Assembly: GCA_015501585.1 (NCBI GenBank)
Contig: JADNRY010000083.1
Coordinates: forward strand, 160,982 to 224,981
DNA length: 64,000 nucleotides
Reading direction: 5' to 3'
Origin: Rhodocollybia butyracea
Lineage: Eukaryota > Basidiomycota > Agaricomycetes > Agaricales > Omphalotaceae
In this document: in pieces, positions 47,405 to 59,254 of the stretch
How positions within the stretch are numbered: the first letter of the stretch is position 1
Layout: the number at the start of each line of letters is the position of its first letter
The notes under the pieces: model-generated
What the model was told of the DNA's origin: nothing
The model's database searches: none
The model's input: the letters and a program-made list of their open reading frames with translations, nothing else
Position numbers and translations under genes: made by a program

Positions 47405-48845
47405 ATGCAGCAGTCTCCCACCATCATCGTAGATAACGCAAAGTTTAATATTTCTGGTCCCTGGTCTGTTCTCAATAATGGGGTGAACTATAGTGGCTAC
47501 AAGGACACATCATTGGGTGCTCCTGTTAACCAGTCGAACACAATTCCCTGCATGATTTATTTGAATTTCTCGGGTAAGTCATCCTTACCCTTGCTATAAG
47601 ATATAAATTTGCAATGCACAATTGGAATTGGTCCTATTTCACATAGGTCTGTCTGCATCTATTATGGGGACCACTGGACAAGCAACTACATTTGCCGATG
47701 GGAAAAACGTTCCCTCTGTTTTCAGTGTGGTGCTGGATGGGGGCGCTCCTCTTCAAATGAACTTCTCGGGTGTCTCAGATGGGATTATCTATGAAACTCC
47801 ATCCTTATCAGAAGGTTTTCACCTGCTTGAGGTGAACCTCAGCGTCCCAACGGGTGGTCAATACTTCGATTATGCTTTAATCAACCCCGGGCCCAGCACT
47901 CCCTTGATCAACACCTCTGATGCCAGCTACCAGGCACTTTTTGTCAATTATACTGATCCCACAATCGTGTACAAGGGTCAATGGAACGACTCTAGCGGAC
48001 TGCCGTTCAAGACCACTTTCAATAGCGGTGCAACGATACAATTTCCTTTGCCAGGTGAAGATTGTCAAAATGTTCTGCCACAATGCTAATGAGAATCCAC
48101 TTTTCTTTAGGATATAATGTCACCCTCCTTGGACATATTACCCCAGGGTTTCTTCCAGACGAGTTTCAACTGGGCAATATTTTTCTGAATGTCACAATTG
48201 ATGACCACCTCCCAGTCACATACAATGTTAGCACGCCCACGGGCAACGGGGCAAAATCAACATCCACCCTCTACATTGAATGTTTTACAGCCCAAGAAGA
48301 GGTTGACTTCCAAATTCACAACATCACTGTGGAGGTGATAGAGCTCTCCGGTCTACCTTTTATCTTCCGAGGATTTACCTACACCAGCTTTTTTGATACC
48401 CTGAAGGACATGCCTAACCTGACGGAACCAGTTCTCACCCCGTCCATGCCTTCTCATACCATCCCCACTGGGAGACTCACTGGAGCAATTGTTGGGTCCC
48501 TTATAGGAGTTGTATTAGCTGTGTTAGTTATGCTTATGATATGGAGAAAGAAGCAAGGAGTAAAAGACGTTCAAAGATATCGTGGTATTCCAGGTAAGAC
48601 TCTTAAAGTCCTGCGGTTTTCCGACACTTATCCCAACTGATTGTATATTACTCACAGAACCAAATTTGATGATGGCACTCAATTCTGCCAAAGGAAAGAG
48701 CTTTAATCCATTTCTGAAGACCTATGTCGCACCAGTTCTGCATCATGCCTCAAAGGCACAGGTCCAAAAAACAGCAGTAGTATTACTATCGCCACCACCG
48801 CCTTCATTACATGAGAATAACGTGGAAGTTTTCACGAGCCTTTAG
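47405..48845 (+). CDS. Single-pass membrane glycoprotein, copy 2 (tail truncated by frameshift)
   Basis: Exons 47405-47573, 47647-48054, 48111-48593 and 48658-48845 join in phase to 415 residues from MQQSPTIIVDN. The ectodomain, Ser/Thr/Pro stalk and membrane helix (GAIVGSLIGVVLAVLVMLMI) match copy 1. In the last exon the frame ends at a TAG (48843-48845). The sequence homologous to the rest of the copy 1 tail continues to 49119 in other frames and still encodes ERPPPYAH. Short deletions near 48825-48835 and a shift near 48885-48900 are the likely cause. If expressed, it would keep the ectodomain but lose the PPPY motif. Confidence 0.72.
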
Positions 48846-49119
48846 CAAATAGCGGGCCACATGATATTTCATTGCTCCCTCCAAGTCAGCCAGACGGCTG
48901 TCCGAGATGGTCCACGGAGTAAATGACCAAGTGGGTGCAATGGGTCAGGATAATTCTACGGCAGCTGTCAACGACTCTAGATCGCAGCTTGATAACCGGG
49001 AGCTGATATCTGACCCAGAACAGCTGTTGGAGTTGATAGAAAGATTGCAGGATCAAGTGTATGCAATGGAGAGGCCTCCCCCATATGCACACTCGGTAAG
49101 CCAGGTCGGCGGCGCATAA
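48846..49119 (+). pseudogene. Out-of-frame remainder of the copy 2 cytoplasmic tail
   Basis: Frames here read ...VNDQVGAMGQDNST, LISDPEQLLELIERLQDQV and ERPPPYAH, homologous to the last 100 residues of copy 1. They are cut off from the upstream exons by a stop and frame changes. Confidence 0.7.
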
Positions 49120-49551
49120 TAGTGGCAAGTGGCAACATATGTGCAGTTCCGTGTTCGGCTACTATAATCCAAGGGGGTTTCCACATATGCCGCAGCTTGT
49201 AATGTTGTATATTATTATTATTTATTATTTAGGAGTGAGATCTGCGAGATCACGACAAGTATTCACTCAACACTTCAATCGAGTACAGTACCTTTGTTTT
49301 GAATAGTCAATTCGAAGACTTGAGATGTTTATGGCTGGAAATCATCCAAACGATGGTCAGGATGGTCATTAGTAGCAACTTGAGCTTGGGGCTATAACTT
49401 TAGTTTGATTTTTCGTGCATCTTGAGCGCTAGCCAACGAAGGAGGGACCACAAAAAAGCAGTATTACAATGAATACCCATACTTCATGAGGGGAAGAGAG
49501 TCCCTGTAAAACAATCTACAACCTCGAGTCATAAATATCTACTATTCTGTG
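49120..49551. other. Convergent spacer between glycoprotein copy 2 and pseudokinase copy 2
   Basis: Includes an AT-only tract (TATTATTATTATTTATTATT, about 49209-49230), probably 3' untranslated sequence. No gene. Confidence 0.5.
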
Positions 49552-52228
49552 ACAACGTGCATTTCTGCCGAATAGATATGGTTAGTCCAACCCGGAAACC
49601 TGGGAAAATATTCATTGAACAACTACTTCTGTATTCTCAGAGAACGGAAATATTTTGCATACCTTGCTTTGGGATGTAGAGCGATGACATCGCCCTTTCG
49701 AGCCTCCTAAGATTGAATAACAGATACGTCAATGCTCTTCATCTGAACGTTTTACTGTATACTTACCTTGACAAATGGATTCCGCCAATCCAGATTGACA
49801 CGGTGTACTCGAGGAGTTGAATCCGCGAATGGTAGGCGGATAATCTCGTACCGAGTATCTTCAATCATCCAACCTCTCGGTTGGTCTTTCAGAGATTCCT
49901 TCAGATTCACCTGTGCGCGTTTTCCGTCTTGTCCTTCGCGTAAAAGCGCGAGCTCGATCCATGTCCAAGTACCATCCCGGGGTGAGGCCGCTATGGAAGG
50001 AAAACCTAGCGTTAGGCGCTTTGAATTCAGCAATCAAGGCTAGGAGGGAACATACAGGTATTTTCTTTCCCTGGTCATGGCACTTGACCTCGATACACAA
50101 TTGCCGTAAGGGTGCTCATGGACACCTTGTAGAGGCGCAGATGCGACATAAAGTCGGTCAACTTTCTCCCAGAACACCGCAGGAATTCTACAAATATAAG
50201 GCACTACTCTCCACTGATCGATATTTTGCAAGCCAGTGAGTTCTGTGATGTTATCAGCGGATGGCATTAGTGCTAGGAAATCTGTGATTTGATCGGCTGA
50301 GCTGGGCTTTGTGAGTTGTTCGACAAGAGCTGAGATTGTTGGGCGGGTCAACGGATCGGCTGCTGTACATTGCTCTGCTATCGATGATAGTAAGGTGAGA
50401 GTTGTTGAGGGATGCCGCTCTTGGACGATGTTTGTGAGTTCTGTTATTATCATTCCGAGAGAGAATATATCTGTTTGAGCATTCGGAGCCGTTTCGGATT
50501 TCTGCAGCAGTTCTGGGGCCGTCCACCGGTGCAAGCTTTGCTCTAACGCAAAACGCTGGGTTTCGGGAATCCTTAGGCTGTCAAGGCCGAGGCCTACTGA
50601 CCCAATAAGGATGTTCCCTCGTCGACGGTTACATTCGCCTGCGAGGTGAAGTTCAGATAATGTTGTTTAAAAAAGAGAGTAGAGACGAAACGAACCGGTC
50701 GTAAATCACCGTGAATAACGGGAGGAACACGAGTGTGCAGATACTCGAGCCCGCGTACAACCTCAAGAATCTACGGAATGATTTTAAGCAACGAAGAATC
50801 GGTTATAATTATAGTATAGCTGACCAGTCGTTGAACATTCGGTTTGGCCGTTACCTTGACATATTCAGATATACTGAGATGCGAAGGTTGAACTAGTATA
50901 AAGGGAGGATTATCAACGGTTGACGCTCCAAGAAATCCTAAAATACAGATGTCAGATCCGGGTATAGCGCAGGCGTTCACTCATACCTTGAATCCGATGA
51001 CTCCGTAAATTCTTCCATGCCTATCATTAACTCAGTATCTCCTATCCTGTACATCGCCTCAAAAAAAAAGACCCACCTTCACAAATTTCATCGTTGTATC
51101 CACATCCTTCATCTCAATAATTCCTACTGACTTTCCCAACCACCTCCAGCTCTAACAAACGACGTGCAATCTGATCCTACCAGGAACCCTCTCTCCACCT
51201 CCCAAGAAGTAACAGTCCACGACTTGATCCTTACTTGTCCTGCCCTTCTCTGCTCATTCAACCGCGCAATCCCAGCGCGAAGGAACTTCAACTCTTGATC
51301 TTTCAGCTGGATCCTCCCGGTATCATGGCGTTCCAGCAGCGCCGTCATCCCTGTCACTGTCACTGTCGCGTCCACGTTGATGGTTTCGAGGACTGTATCG
51401 AGGATGTTGGGGTTCCTGCTGCTAATGAGGACATGGCTTCTTGGATCATCGAGATTTGCTCTCGTTGGTCCTCCATTCGGGCGGCTTGGAGCTGTTCAGC
51501 AGAGATCCGGTTCTTGTTGTGATCATTGGCGAGGTTCCAGAGGTCGTCGAGCTTTTGGTTCGCTAGTACGAGGGCAGAGTTCTATGTACGCAGTGGAGAC
51601 GTATTCTTCAGCTCTTGGATGGGAATCGAGAGATTAGTAACGTACCTGGAATGCAAGACATGAAGACCACAAGTTTCGCTCGAGCTCTTCGATAGTCAAC
51701 TTGATATCCCCATTCTGAAGCATCGCTTTGAGAATGTTCTTGTTCCGTAGGGAAATAGCGAAATCCCTGATGCTTGACAGATTGCTAGCAACGGCGATGG
51801 GCGGTGATTAGCTTTATCAGAATATGGAATGGAGATCTCTAAATTTGAGGACGCACGCAACCAGGTTTCCACGCTTCTCTGAAGAGGCTCATCTGCGAAA
51901 TTCTGGGGGACTTTGAGGGATGCCAAGATATCGCAGGTACGGGAGAAGAGGACTTTTAATTGGTTCTTGTTATCTCGAGCCTGGGTGGGAAGTATCGGCG
52001 GTCAGCGGATCGATTAAAGTATCGATCAACAAGAGGGCGTTCTTCACCTGTTGGACGGCGGTGAGGACCTCCTGCAGAGCAGATATTACAGCTCCAGCTA
52101 TTGGATTTGGGATCGCGCTGAGGACCTAGGAATATAAACATATTACGACTGGGAACATGCTAGGATTGATTACAACTCACCGGTAAGACGAGGTTGAAGC
52201 ATTGCAGAACGTTGACTTTGCGGTCCAT
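49552..52228 (-). pseudogene. MLKL-like helical domain plus pseudokinase protein, copy 2 (several frameshifts)
   Basis: Runs from MDRKVNVLQCF at 52228 to HIYSAEMHVVTE at 49552 and follows copy 1 exon for exon. At least three single-base losses are visible against copy 1. They lie near 51410 (GGAACCCCAACATCC), near 51148 (AGAGCTGGAGG against AGAGCTGGGAG) and near 50612 (GACGAGGGAAC). The catalytic-loop HGDLRP is better preserved than in copy 1, but DFG is still replaced (GSVGLGL). The C-terminal region (RPTISALVEQ, YVASAPLQGVHEHP, WTWIELALLREG) is open where copy 1 is broken. Each copy is thus intact where the other is damaged. Confidence 0.68.
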
Positions 52229-53600
52229 GTTCAAGTTGTTGTGGTTCAAACGTGCATCCGTCTGCCTCGAGTCCGATGTCCCAGCATTACTAAAGTTGCG
52301 AGTTTAAAATGCATCTGTCAAAAGTTTTGAATGCCACACTAGGAGTTCTATGTAGAATTATACTTCGATCATCACGCGTTGCCAAGAAGCACTTCGAAGT
52401 TGGAATGCACTGGACCGAATGCAGTACACGGACCACGCCTCGAACGCATATGTATAACATGGACCCGGAACGCGTTAATGGGTAAAATACGGTCTGTGCC
52501 ACCGTACTATGTATAGTGCGATTGAGTTGTCGGGTTGCTTCGATGCACTGGAAATCACTCCACAGTGTACATTCGAGGACTGGCGTACAATCTTGGTGCA
52601 GTCATGATTCTTCGATACATAAGGTCTGGACAATATTGAGGCGTCGCATTTGGATTTGCTTCCTGAGAGTGAGAATGAGCAAGCTGAGAGACTAAAGAAG
52701 GGAGGGTACACAATGAGCGCAGGGGATGTACTTGAAATTTGTATTCGTTTTCGCGTTGGATCAAGGCGTTTTACTTGAGTACGAAAAGCATTGAATTTTG
52801 AGCGCGCGCGTAAGCTCGACCCTAATATGGCACACATCGTTCCTTCCTGTAAGTAAACAGCGCTCAGTTTTGCGTTTCATGACAGTTATCTGATTGACAT
52901 GACTGCGCAAGGAACATAATTGGGACCAGCTCCATGGTGAGACTGCAGAGCCCCCCCATGTCGAACTCTTCGGACAAACATGGAACAATAATCTTGGTTC
53001 TAGCCAGTTGGGATCTATTGGATGAAAAGCGCGGCAGTCATCAGATATGTATATGAGGTATGAGATGAATGGATATGAGCTTACCCCGCTCAGGACAACT
53101 CAGAAGATAATGGATAGTCGCATGTCGAACAGTCTGGTGATCTTCGAGCAGTTTGGAGTTGCGTGAAAAACCATCTGAGAGTACTACTTTGCAGTGGATC
53201 GGAAAGAGATCGAAAAGAGTACTAAGCACCCGTTGAGCCATTCGAAAATTGAGAGATTTAGGCTGGTCGCGTTCAAATATGGACAGAGGAACTGAGCGCT
53301 GAGCGCTGAGCCGCAGTGCTAAGCGAAGTTGAATGCAAAAAAGATTCAAAGATAGGAGATTCATTACATAGACATGGCATGAGGACAAGGTGTCTGTTAT
53401 CCAGATAGACTAGCCCTCGGCCACAGGCCTCCGACTCCGCGGGAACAACCGACTTCATAAGTTAAAGATGCGAGATGGTGAAGGTTTCCGGGCATGTGTC
53501 ATTGATTCGAGGTTTGAAGGATCCGGCTCGAGGCGATGATGGAACGGACGATATCTTCAGCAAGTACATTGGACACTGCTGTACGTATGACGCAGTTAGA
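52229..53600. other. Gene-free region, nothing recognised
   Basis: Presumably includes the promoter of the leftward pseudokinase gene at its left end. A small direct repeat GAGCGCTGAGCGCTGAG lies near 53294-53311. No supported coding frame. Confidence 0.45.
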
Positions 53601-54214
53601 CTAGGACCAGATATACAACATGCATAAGCGCGGCATTCCAGACATTGAGGCGCTTATAGAACGCCTCAGGCGAAGAGTTGGAACATGAATTGGCAGAACT
53701 CGAAGAATGAGCTCAGTCGCTGCCAGGCGCCGTTTAGTTTCGCCGAAGGAAAGGCACCGGCACGGCGCATCCGGATTTCCCAGACGCTCTTGAACACGAA
53801 CCGCGATGTCGGTCCAACATGGCCCAAATCCTATCACGCGGGAGCTTGTATCAGCATAGTGTCTCGCAGCTATAATGTATATACGTACACCACATGGCCT
53901 CAAAAACACTAACAAGGTGAGTTTTTCAAGTTTTTGGTCGACGAAAAAAAAAAACCGTGCTTACTCTCATTTTTATTTTAATTTTTATTTGCAGATTTCT
54001 CTTGGGTGTTGTTCTGATACAATGGAAGAATGCTATGCCCTGGCCTCATGCTACACGTTCTCCTCTCACGACGCCACTCGAACTTGAACATTTGAACGTT
54101 TGAGCAGTCCAAAGGCGGACGGACGGACAGGACAGGACAGGCCGTCTAGCACGCTCAGTCCTCATGCAGATGCATTATGGTGGGTGCTACTATAGTACTC
54201 TGCTATGTTCCTTT

Positions 54215-54610
54215 CTATTATTTCAACATACGATGAACCATTTTACAACACATAACCTTCGTTCTTCCGAGTAACGTCTTACCGACGTGATTTGCGGATG
54301 CTTGTGTTCTCTGACCTTTTATATAATCCTTCTGTCTCTGTTTTTTGCTGCTTTCGTGCGTAGCTGACTCTTTTTTCTTTTCGCAGACGAGATTTGGGAC
54401 GCGGTATGTTTTGCCTGAAGGATTCGAATGGAGAAGGCGTACACGATGCATTTGGACGGGATAGAAAGATCTTCGCGCATTCAGTGTACGTCTCCGCTTG
54501 GTTTTTTCTCTTTTTTAACCGTCGTATGTGCTCATCGATTTCTTGTTAGGAACCCTTCGGCCCTGGTACTCGCAATTGAGGTGGAACTCTGCCATAATTG
54601 CACTATCGAT
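54215..54610. repeat. Dispersed duplication (partner 55865-56150)
   Basis: Shared landmarks in order: CAACACATAACCTT, GAGTAACGTCTTA, GATTTGCGGATGCTT, CTTATATAATCCTT, GCATTTGGACGGGATAG (TTTAGACAGGATAG in the partner) and GGAACCC.TCGG. Direct orientation. Confidence 0.7.
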
Positions 54611-55864
54611 GTTCGAACGTTCAACGTTCAGCCCAGCCCAGCGTACGCATTCAAAAGAGGTACGGTGTTGTAACTGGGTGGTCGTAGTGCAACCGCTGCT
54701 TTTGCGAGTCGACCTGAAGGGGTATTGGTGATGGATATTATCTATATTTGGTATCGGTACGTGAGTCGGTATCCCTCTGTGATTCGCTGACTTATACTTC
54801 TCTACTGTCCAAGTCTATCATCAATCTCCTCGTGGTCACGACCCACGATATCTCTCTTGTTCTTACTCTTACTTCTCATGCCATCCGATTCTGAATCTCC
54901 ACCAGTCCTTGTGGAAATGCGCCGCCGCTGGTCTCTTCCCGGCGGAATATCGTCTTGCGCTTCGGTGGTCTCTGCCTCTGCCTCTTAATCTTATGGCTTG
55001 CGAGAACGAAGAACGAATTGCATTTGGATAAGATAACTTCATATTCGGGCACGGATAACCTACGCGAATCACATCCACTGCATGTAATATCCTTTTCTTG
55101 ACGTTTTCATTCTGGAAATGTCAAGATTGAGTATTAAGTGCTGTGGATGCGGTGAGATGTGCTTAGCAGCGAGACAGTGGGCTCGGATTCGGCAACGATA
55201 CCGACTCTTTCCCTTTTGGGGTCTCCTCTTGTTTCGGCCCTCTCTATGTTTTCACTCGCTCTCACTTTCACCCTCGCCCACAATCTCAAAAACACCGCAG
55301 TGGCTATCGCTCCGCCTACGTTTTCTCAACACTATCAACCGTTACGCGAGTTTTTCAACTTTTGGCGTTTTTTCTTCAAGTGAGGCCATCGGGCGCGCCT
55401 TGGGCAATTCAACCCTGGTCATCGAGTCACTCACCTTCAAACTCAGCGTTGATTCAGAGAAGAAGAGCAGCGGCCATCCTTAGCAAGTCGCGCTTGATGT
55501 CAAGAGCGGTTGACGCCTGGTGGGAGTGCGTCCGCCCCCAATTTATTACCTATCTAGCCCTTTTCTTTCTCAGTGCCATCTACTGGCACTAACGGGCTAT
55601 CACACTATTCTGATTCAGACAGACTGAAACTGGAAGTGTGTTCGAACTGAACACGGATTAAAGCAGTAGAGAGTAGAATCAACGGTCCGCGCTGTCTTAA
55701 TTTCGGTCTCGGCTTTACCCTGATGTTCGAGCGCGATTTACATCTGCCAGTTGCAGCGGTGTTATGATACAGCTGAACAGGCGGGGTGGCAGATGCTTCT
55801 TTGCCAACGACCTGGCCTGCACGTTCTTCTCTCTTCCACGACTCTAACACCGCCACTCTACTGC

Positions 55865-56150
55865 CCCTTTTTATCAGGTGAACCGTTTCGCAACACATAA
55901 CCTTTGTTCTTTCGAGTAACGTCTTATCGACTTGATTTGCGGATGCTTCTCCGACCTCTTATATAATCCTTATGTCTCGGTTTTTGACTCTTCGAATGGT
56001 TCGAATGAAGACACTTTGCATTTAGACAGGATAGGTAGATCCTCCAGCATTCAATACCTGTTTTTATACCTCTTGGACATTGCTCACTCACCGAGCTCTT
56101 GCTAGGAACCCCTCGGTCCTAATAGTTGAGACGCAACTGTCCCTTGTATG
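55865..56150. repeat. Dispersed duplication (partner 54215-54610)
   Basis: Shorter copy of 54215-54610 with internal deletions. Confidence 0.7.
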
Positions 56151-56170
56151 TAGATTCTCAAATATGGCAA

Positions 56171-56499
56171 AAGTAACATGCGCTTTTGCACAAACACAAT
56201 ACAAACAGGTCATTTACTAATCTATTTCTCACTTCAAACATGGGTATGCAACACAGTAACTCAACCCTCCAGCAAAGTTACCAGCATAAGTAGAACAATC
56301 ATTGTCAACCCAGCATGTTTAACATTCAGATTTGATACATGGTCTGCATGTGAACTTGAAGCCATGGTAGAAACAGAGGATGGTGAAAGATGGGTACTTT
56401 TGGAACTGACAATGATTGATTGCCAAGTTAAGTTTGCTTGTCTGAATTACTTGTAGCACAAAGACAAATTCACTCACAAGTTTTTGGCTATACCCGATC
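56171..56499. other. AT-rich stretch without a supported gene
   Basis: Base composition becomes AT-richer from here to about 62.9 kb. A 92-codon frame (56178-56456) has no recognisable domain. Confidence 0.35.
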
Positions 56500-57270
56500 C
56501 AGACAAGGGTCCAATGGCATTTGAGTATAAACCAGGATATGGTAGCTATAAGGCAAACTCACATAATAGAACTCAGCGCAGGTGTTCTTGTTGCGCTAGC
56601 CAATCCCGGTGAAGAAGGACTGGGCCTGGGTACTGTGATTCCTGAGCTGACCGCTGGGGAAGAAAGACCGCCCACACAGTGTCATGATTGTTGAGCTACC
56701 CAGCTCTGAAGAAGAAAGGATGGAACAGGCACCTTTCAGGGCCGAAGTTGATGTTAGGCTTTGATGAGGTGTCGTTGTCGTGATCGTCGGCCCTTGTGAA
56801 ACAGCCGTTGTGACAAGGTTAATGCTTTCAACCACCTATCAGCATGTAGACTGTGGCGAATCGAGGCACAAGCGTTCTAACTTACGTGGTAGGTAGTGTT
56901 ATGGTAACTTCCGGAAGAGTCTGCGCAGCACTACTACTCAGGATAACACCAGTAAATGATCCAGAAGAAGAACTTGGTCCCGGAAATTGTAACCTCGAAG
57001 AAGTTGAGCCTGAGAAGGTAGCCGTGCCACGCCCAAGCTGCGATGTGCTCTACAGCTAGCTCAGAATACTTAACCTTCAAGCTCAGTGGAATACGGTGAC
57101 TCACATTTGTTGCTAGACTCGGATGGGGTGGTAATACTGGCAAAGTGAAATTAGACATATGGACCATGAGCAGAAGGTAACATACCGTCTTACAAGTACA
57201 GTGTACTTATAAGCACCAGGTTCTGAACCAAGATCGGCAAGCCGCAAGGCTTGAACCCGCCAGATTGCGT
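56500..57270 (-). pseudogene. Possible fragment of a Ser/Thr-rich membrane-glycoprotein gene
   Basis: On the minus strand, pieces joined by plausible GT-AG introns read ...EPGAYKYTVLV, then a Ser/Thr-rich stretch (SGSTSSRLQF, SSSSGSFTGVILSS, EVTITLPTT). A second follows (VVESINLVTTAV, TITTTTPHQSL). This resembles the end of an ectodomain plus mucin-like stalk in the basidiomycete membrane-glycoprotein class seen at 44085. No start, membrane helix or tail could be found, so it is probably a remnant. Confidence 0.35.
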
Positions 57271-57339
57271 GTGGTTGTTGCACAGCACCATCCCTTTAGT
57301 CTTGAGGTGCTCATACTATCATACTCATAGATGCGGATC

Positions 57340-57945
57340 AGTTTCACTATCCTTTTAATGAGCTACGTGAAGAATGAGATTATTTAACAGTACTAGAAGG
57401 GGTATTCTATAAGGATAAAAATACACTCCCTGCTACTATTAGAGATTTTATTATCACCGGAGCAATTGATTTGCTCGCCGAGGTTTCCCCAGTCGTTTTA
57501 TTCTCCCCCGGAGCGCACGCTGGAGTTGAACATATCAGTTTTACTTTATGTTTTATCATTTATTTCTATTGAAGTAGCTTACAATATTTTACCTTGCTTG
57601 GGCTCACTGACGCTCATTGCTATAGACCGGAGTGAACTCAAACCGACTTGCCCGATTTACTCCAACACCCCCTCCCTCAATGAATACGGATAAGCGCACC
57701 ATCTTGTAGAGCTTATAAGTAACGGTTCCAGGACTTGAGTTGGCAGAGTTTGGGTCTCGTGGATTGGACATTGTTCTTGTTGGGCATTAAGTATCCTTGT
57801 AGAGGTACTAACGCGGTCATAGGCCCGGATCAACAGTTTCACTATCCTTTTAATTTATCACGACATGATAAACGAGATTACTTGGCAATTACTTGGCAGT
57901 GGAACTTAAGAGGTGTTCTATAAGCAGAAGACTACATTCCCTCCC
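57340..57945. repeat. Duplicated promoter-side sequence upstream of the seven-helix gene
   Basis: Fragments at 57340-57425 and 57830-57920 share GTTTCACTATCCTTTTAAT and GGTATTCTATAAG / GGTGTTCTATAAG. CCCTCCCTCAATGAAT(A/T)CGG occurs at about 57667 and at the gene start (57939), so the start region itself was partly duplicated. Confidence 0.6.
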
Positions 57946-57948
57946 TCA

Positions 57949-59254
57949 ATGAATTCGGATGAGCGCAGCATTCTTTATGAAATTGGTAATGCTCAATTCC
58001 TCAATGTCTCCCAACTTCTCTCTACAGCCTGTTTATACGGTGAGCTGCCGAGCAAGGCTCTCTTCAATCAATGTCACTCAGACAGGCTACTTGATAGGTT
58101 CTTTTTTACTGGCAACATCAATCAGTATCTACTACCTGTAAGTGCTTAGGGTGCTCACAGCTGGAATAACTTATACCTGGTTATCATTTACAGAAGTTCA
58201 AGTAACAAGCCTCAAGTATGGACAATTTGCATATTAATTGGCTTCATGGCTTTCACTTTGTACTTGACAAGCTCAATCGAAGTCAATCTGAAGCTAATAT
58301 TCCACTCATGCATGAACTCGACGGGTCAAGGTCTCATAGCACAAGCTGAACTTGCTGATAAATCTGTTAAAATATGGAATGAAGTTCACGGCTTACCACT
58401 GACTATAATGGTATAGGCGTCCCCATAGTCTAAATTTGTGGTTATCTTTCTGAATTTACTGTTCCAGCTTGTCCTTAGCGATTCCATTGTCACTTGGAGG
58501 GCATGCATCATGTGGAAGGCTGAAAATCGGGTAAGAGGAGCGTTAATAGTTCTCATGACTGGAAACTTTGGTATGTAACAAGTACAAGTAACATGATGTA
58601 CTATGGCTTTTCACTTCTCTCATGGTAGTATTGCAGTGATCCAGGTTGTAGACATAGTTTGGGATTCCCTTGATCTTGCCAATTCTTTGTCGCTGTCACT
58701 GGATATTCTTTCCCTTGGGATCAGTCTTGTCACAAATGCTTTAACAACCTTCTTCATTGGACTCAAAGCTTGGTCAGGCTGGTTCCACTAATAATACAAT
58801 AAACTTGCTCATGCATTAGTATGTTACTTTTAAATAGGCAAATTCAACACAGCTGGGGGGCTCTTTCGCTAACTCAATCTCAACGAGTATTGCTACTCTG
58901 GATAGAGTCTGGCCTCATATTCTTCGCATTCCAGGTAAGTTCATCTTAATTTCTATATCCAATTATCTCTGTGTCATTGTCCTTGCGACATAGTTGGTCT
59001 TCACAGCTGTCCAGTGCATGCAAGATACAACCCAGACAAATACCTTACTATTCAAGACAAGTTTTTACCTCACAAATTTCATGATTGCACTTTTGGTATG
59101 TTACACAAAATTATTATCTGCCTGGGGGGCTCATGCGAATCTGTTCTAGGCGTTGTATCCCATTACAGTTTACATTTTAGTGAAATTTCAACTATCTGTA
59201 GTGGAGGAGATAATTTCAGTAGGCCTAAGCAGTTCAGTGACTATTAATGCTTAA
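57949..59254 (+). CDS. Seven-helix integral membrane protein, uncharacterised basidiomycete family
   Basis: Eight exons (57949-58039, 58098-58137, 58194-58410, 58468-58570, 58637-58772, 58838-58934, 58994-59095, 59150-59254) join in phase to 296 residues starting MNSDERSILYEIG. Hydrophobic segments include SFLLATSISIYYL, WTICILIGFMAFTLYLTS, ILSLGISLVTNALTTFFIG, LLLWIESGLIFFAFQ and ALYPITVYILV. Family-typical motifs are SDSIVTWRACIMW, TNALTTFFIGLKAW, IESGL and ALYP near the last helix. This is a common Agaricomycete class with receptor-like topology but no assigned function. Seven of seven junctions keeping frame strongly supports a real gene. Exon 2 is only 40 nt. The gene sits in an AT-rich stretch. 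Confidence 0.8.

Larger units (their letters stand above)
46090..49190. repeat. Tandem duplication with membrane-glycoprotein gene, right copy (partner 42660-45850)
   Basis: Direct-orientation copy; coding exons are highly similar, flanks patchy. Confidence 0.75.
53601..56170. other. Unassigned region with an internal duplication
   Basis: Several pyrimidine-rich stretches end in CAG (53995, 54385), suggesting relics of introns, but no protein family emerges. The 54215-54610 / 55865-56150 duplication lies here. Open frames at 55118-55483 and 53601-53915 are not called. Confidence 0.4.
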
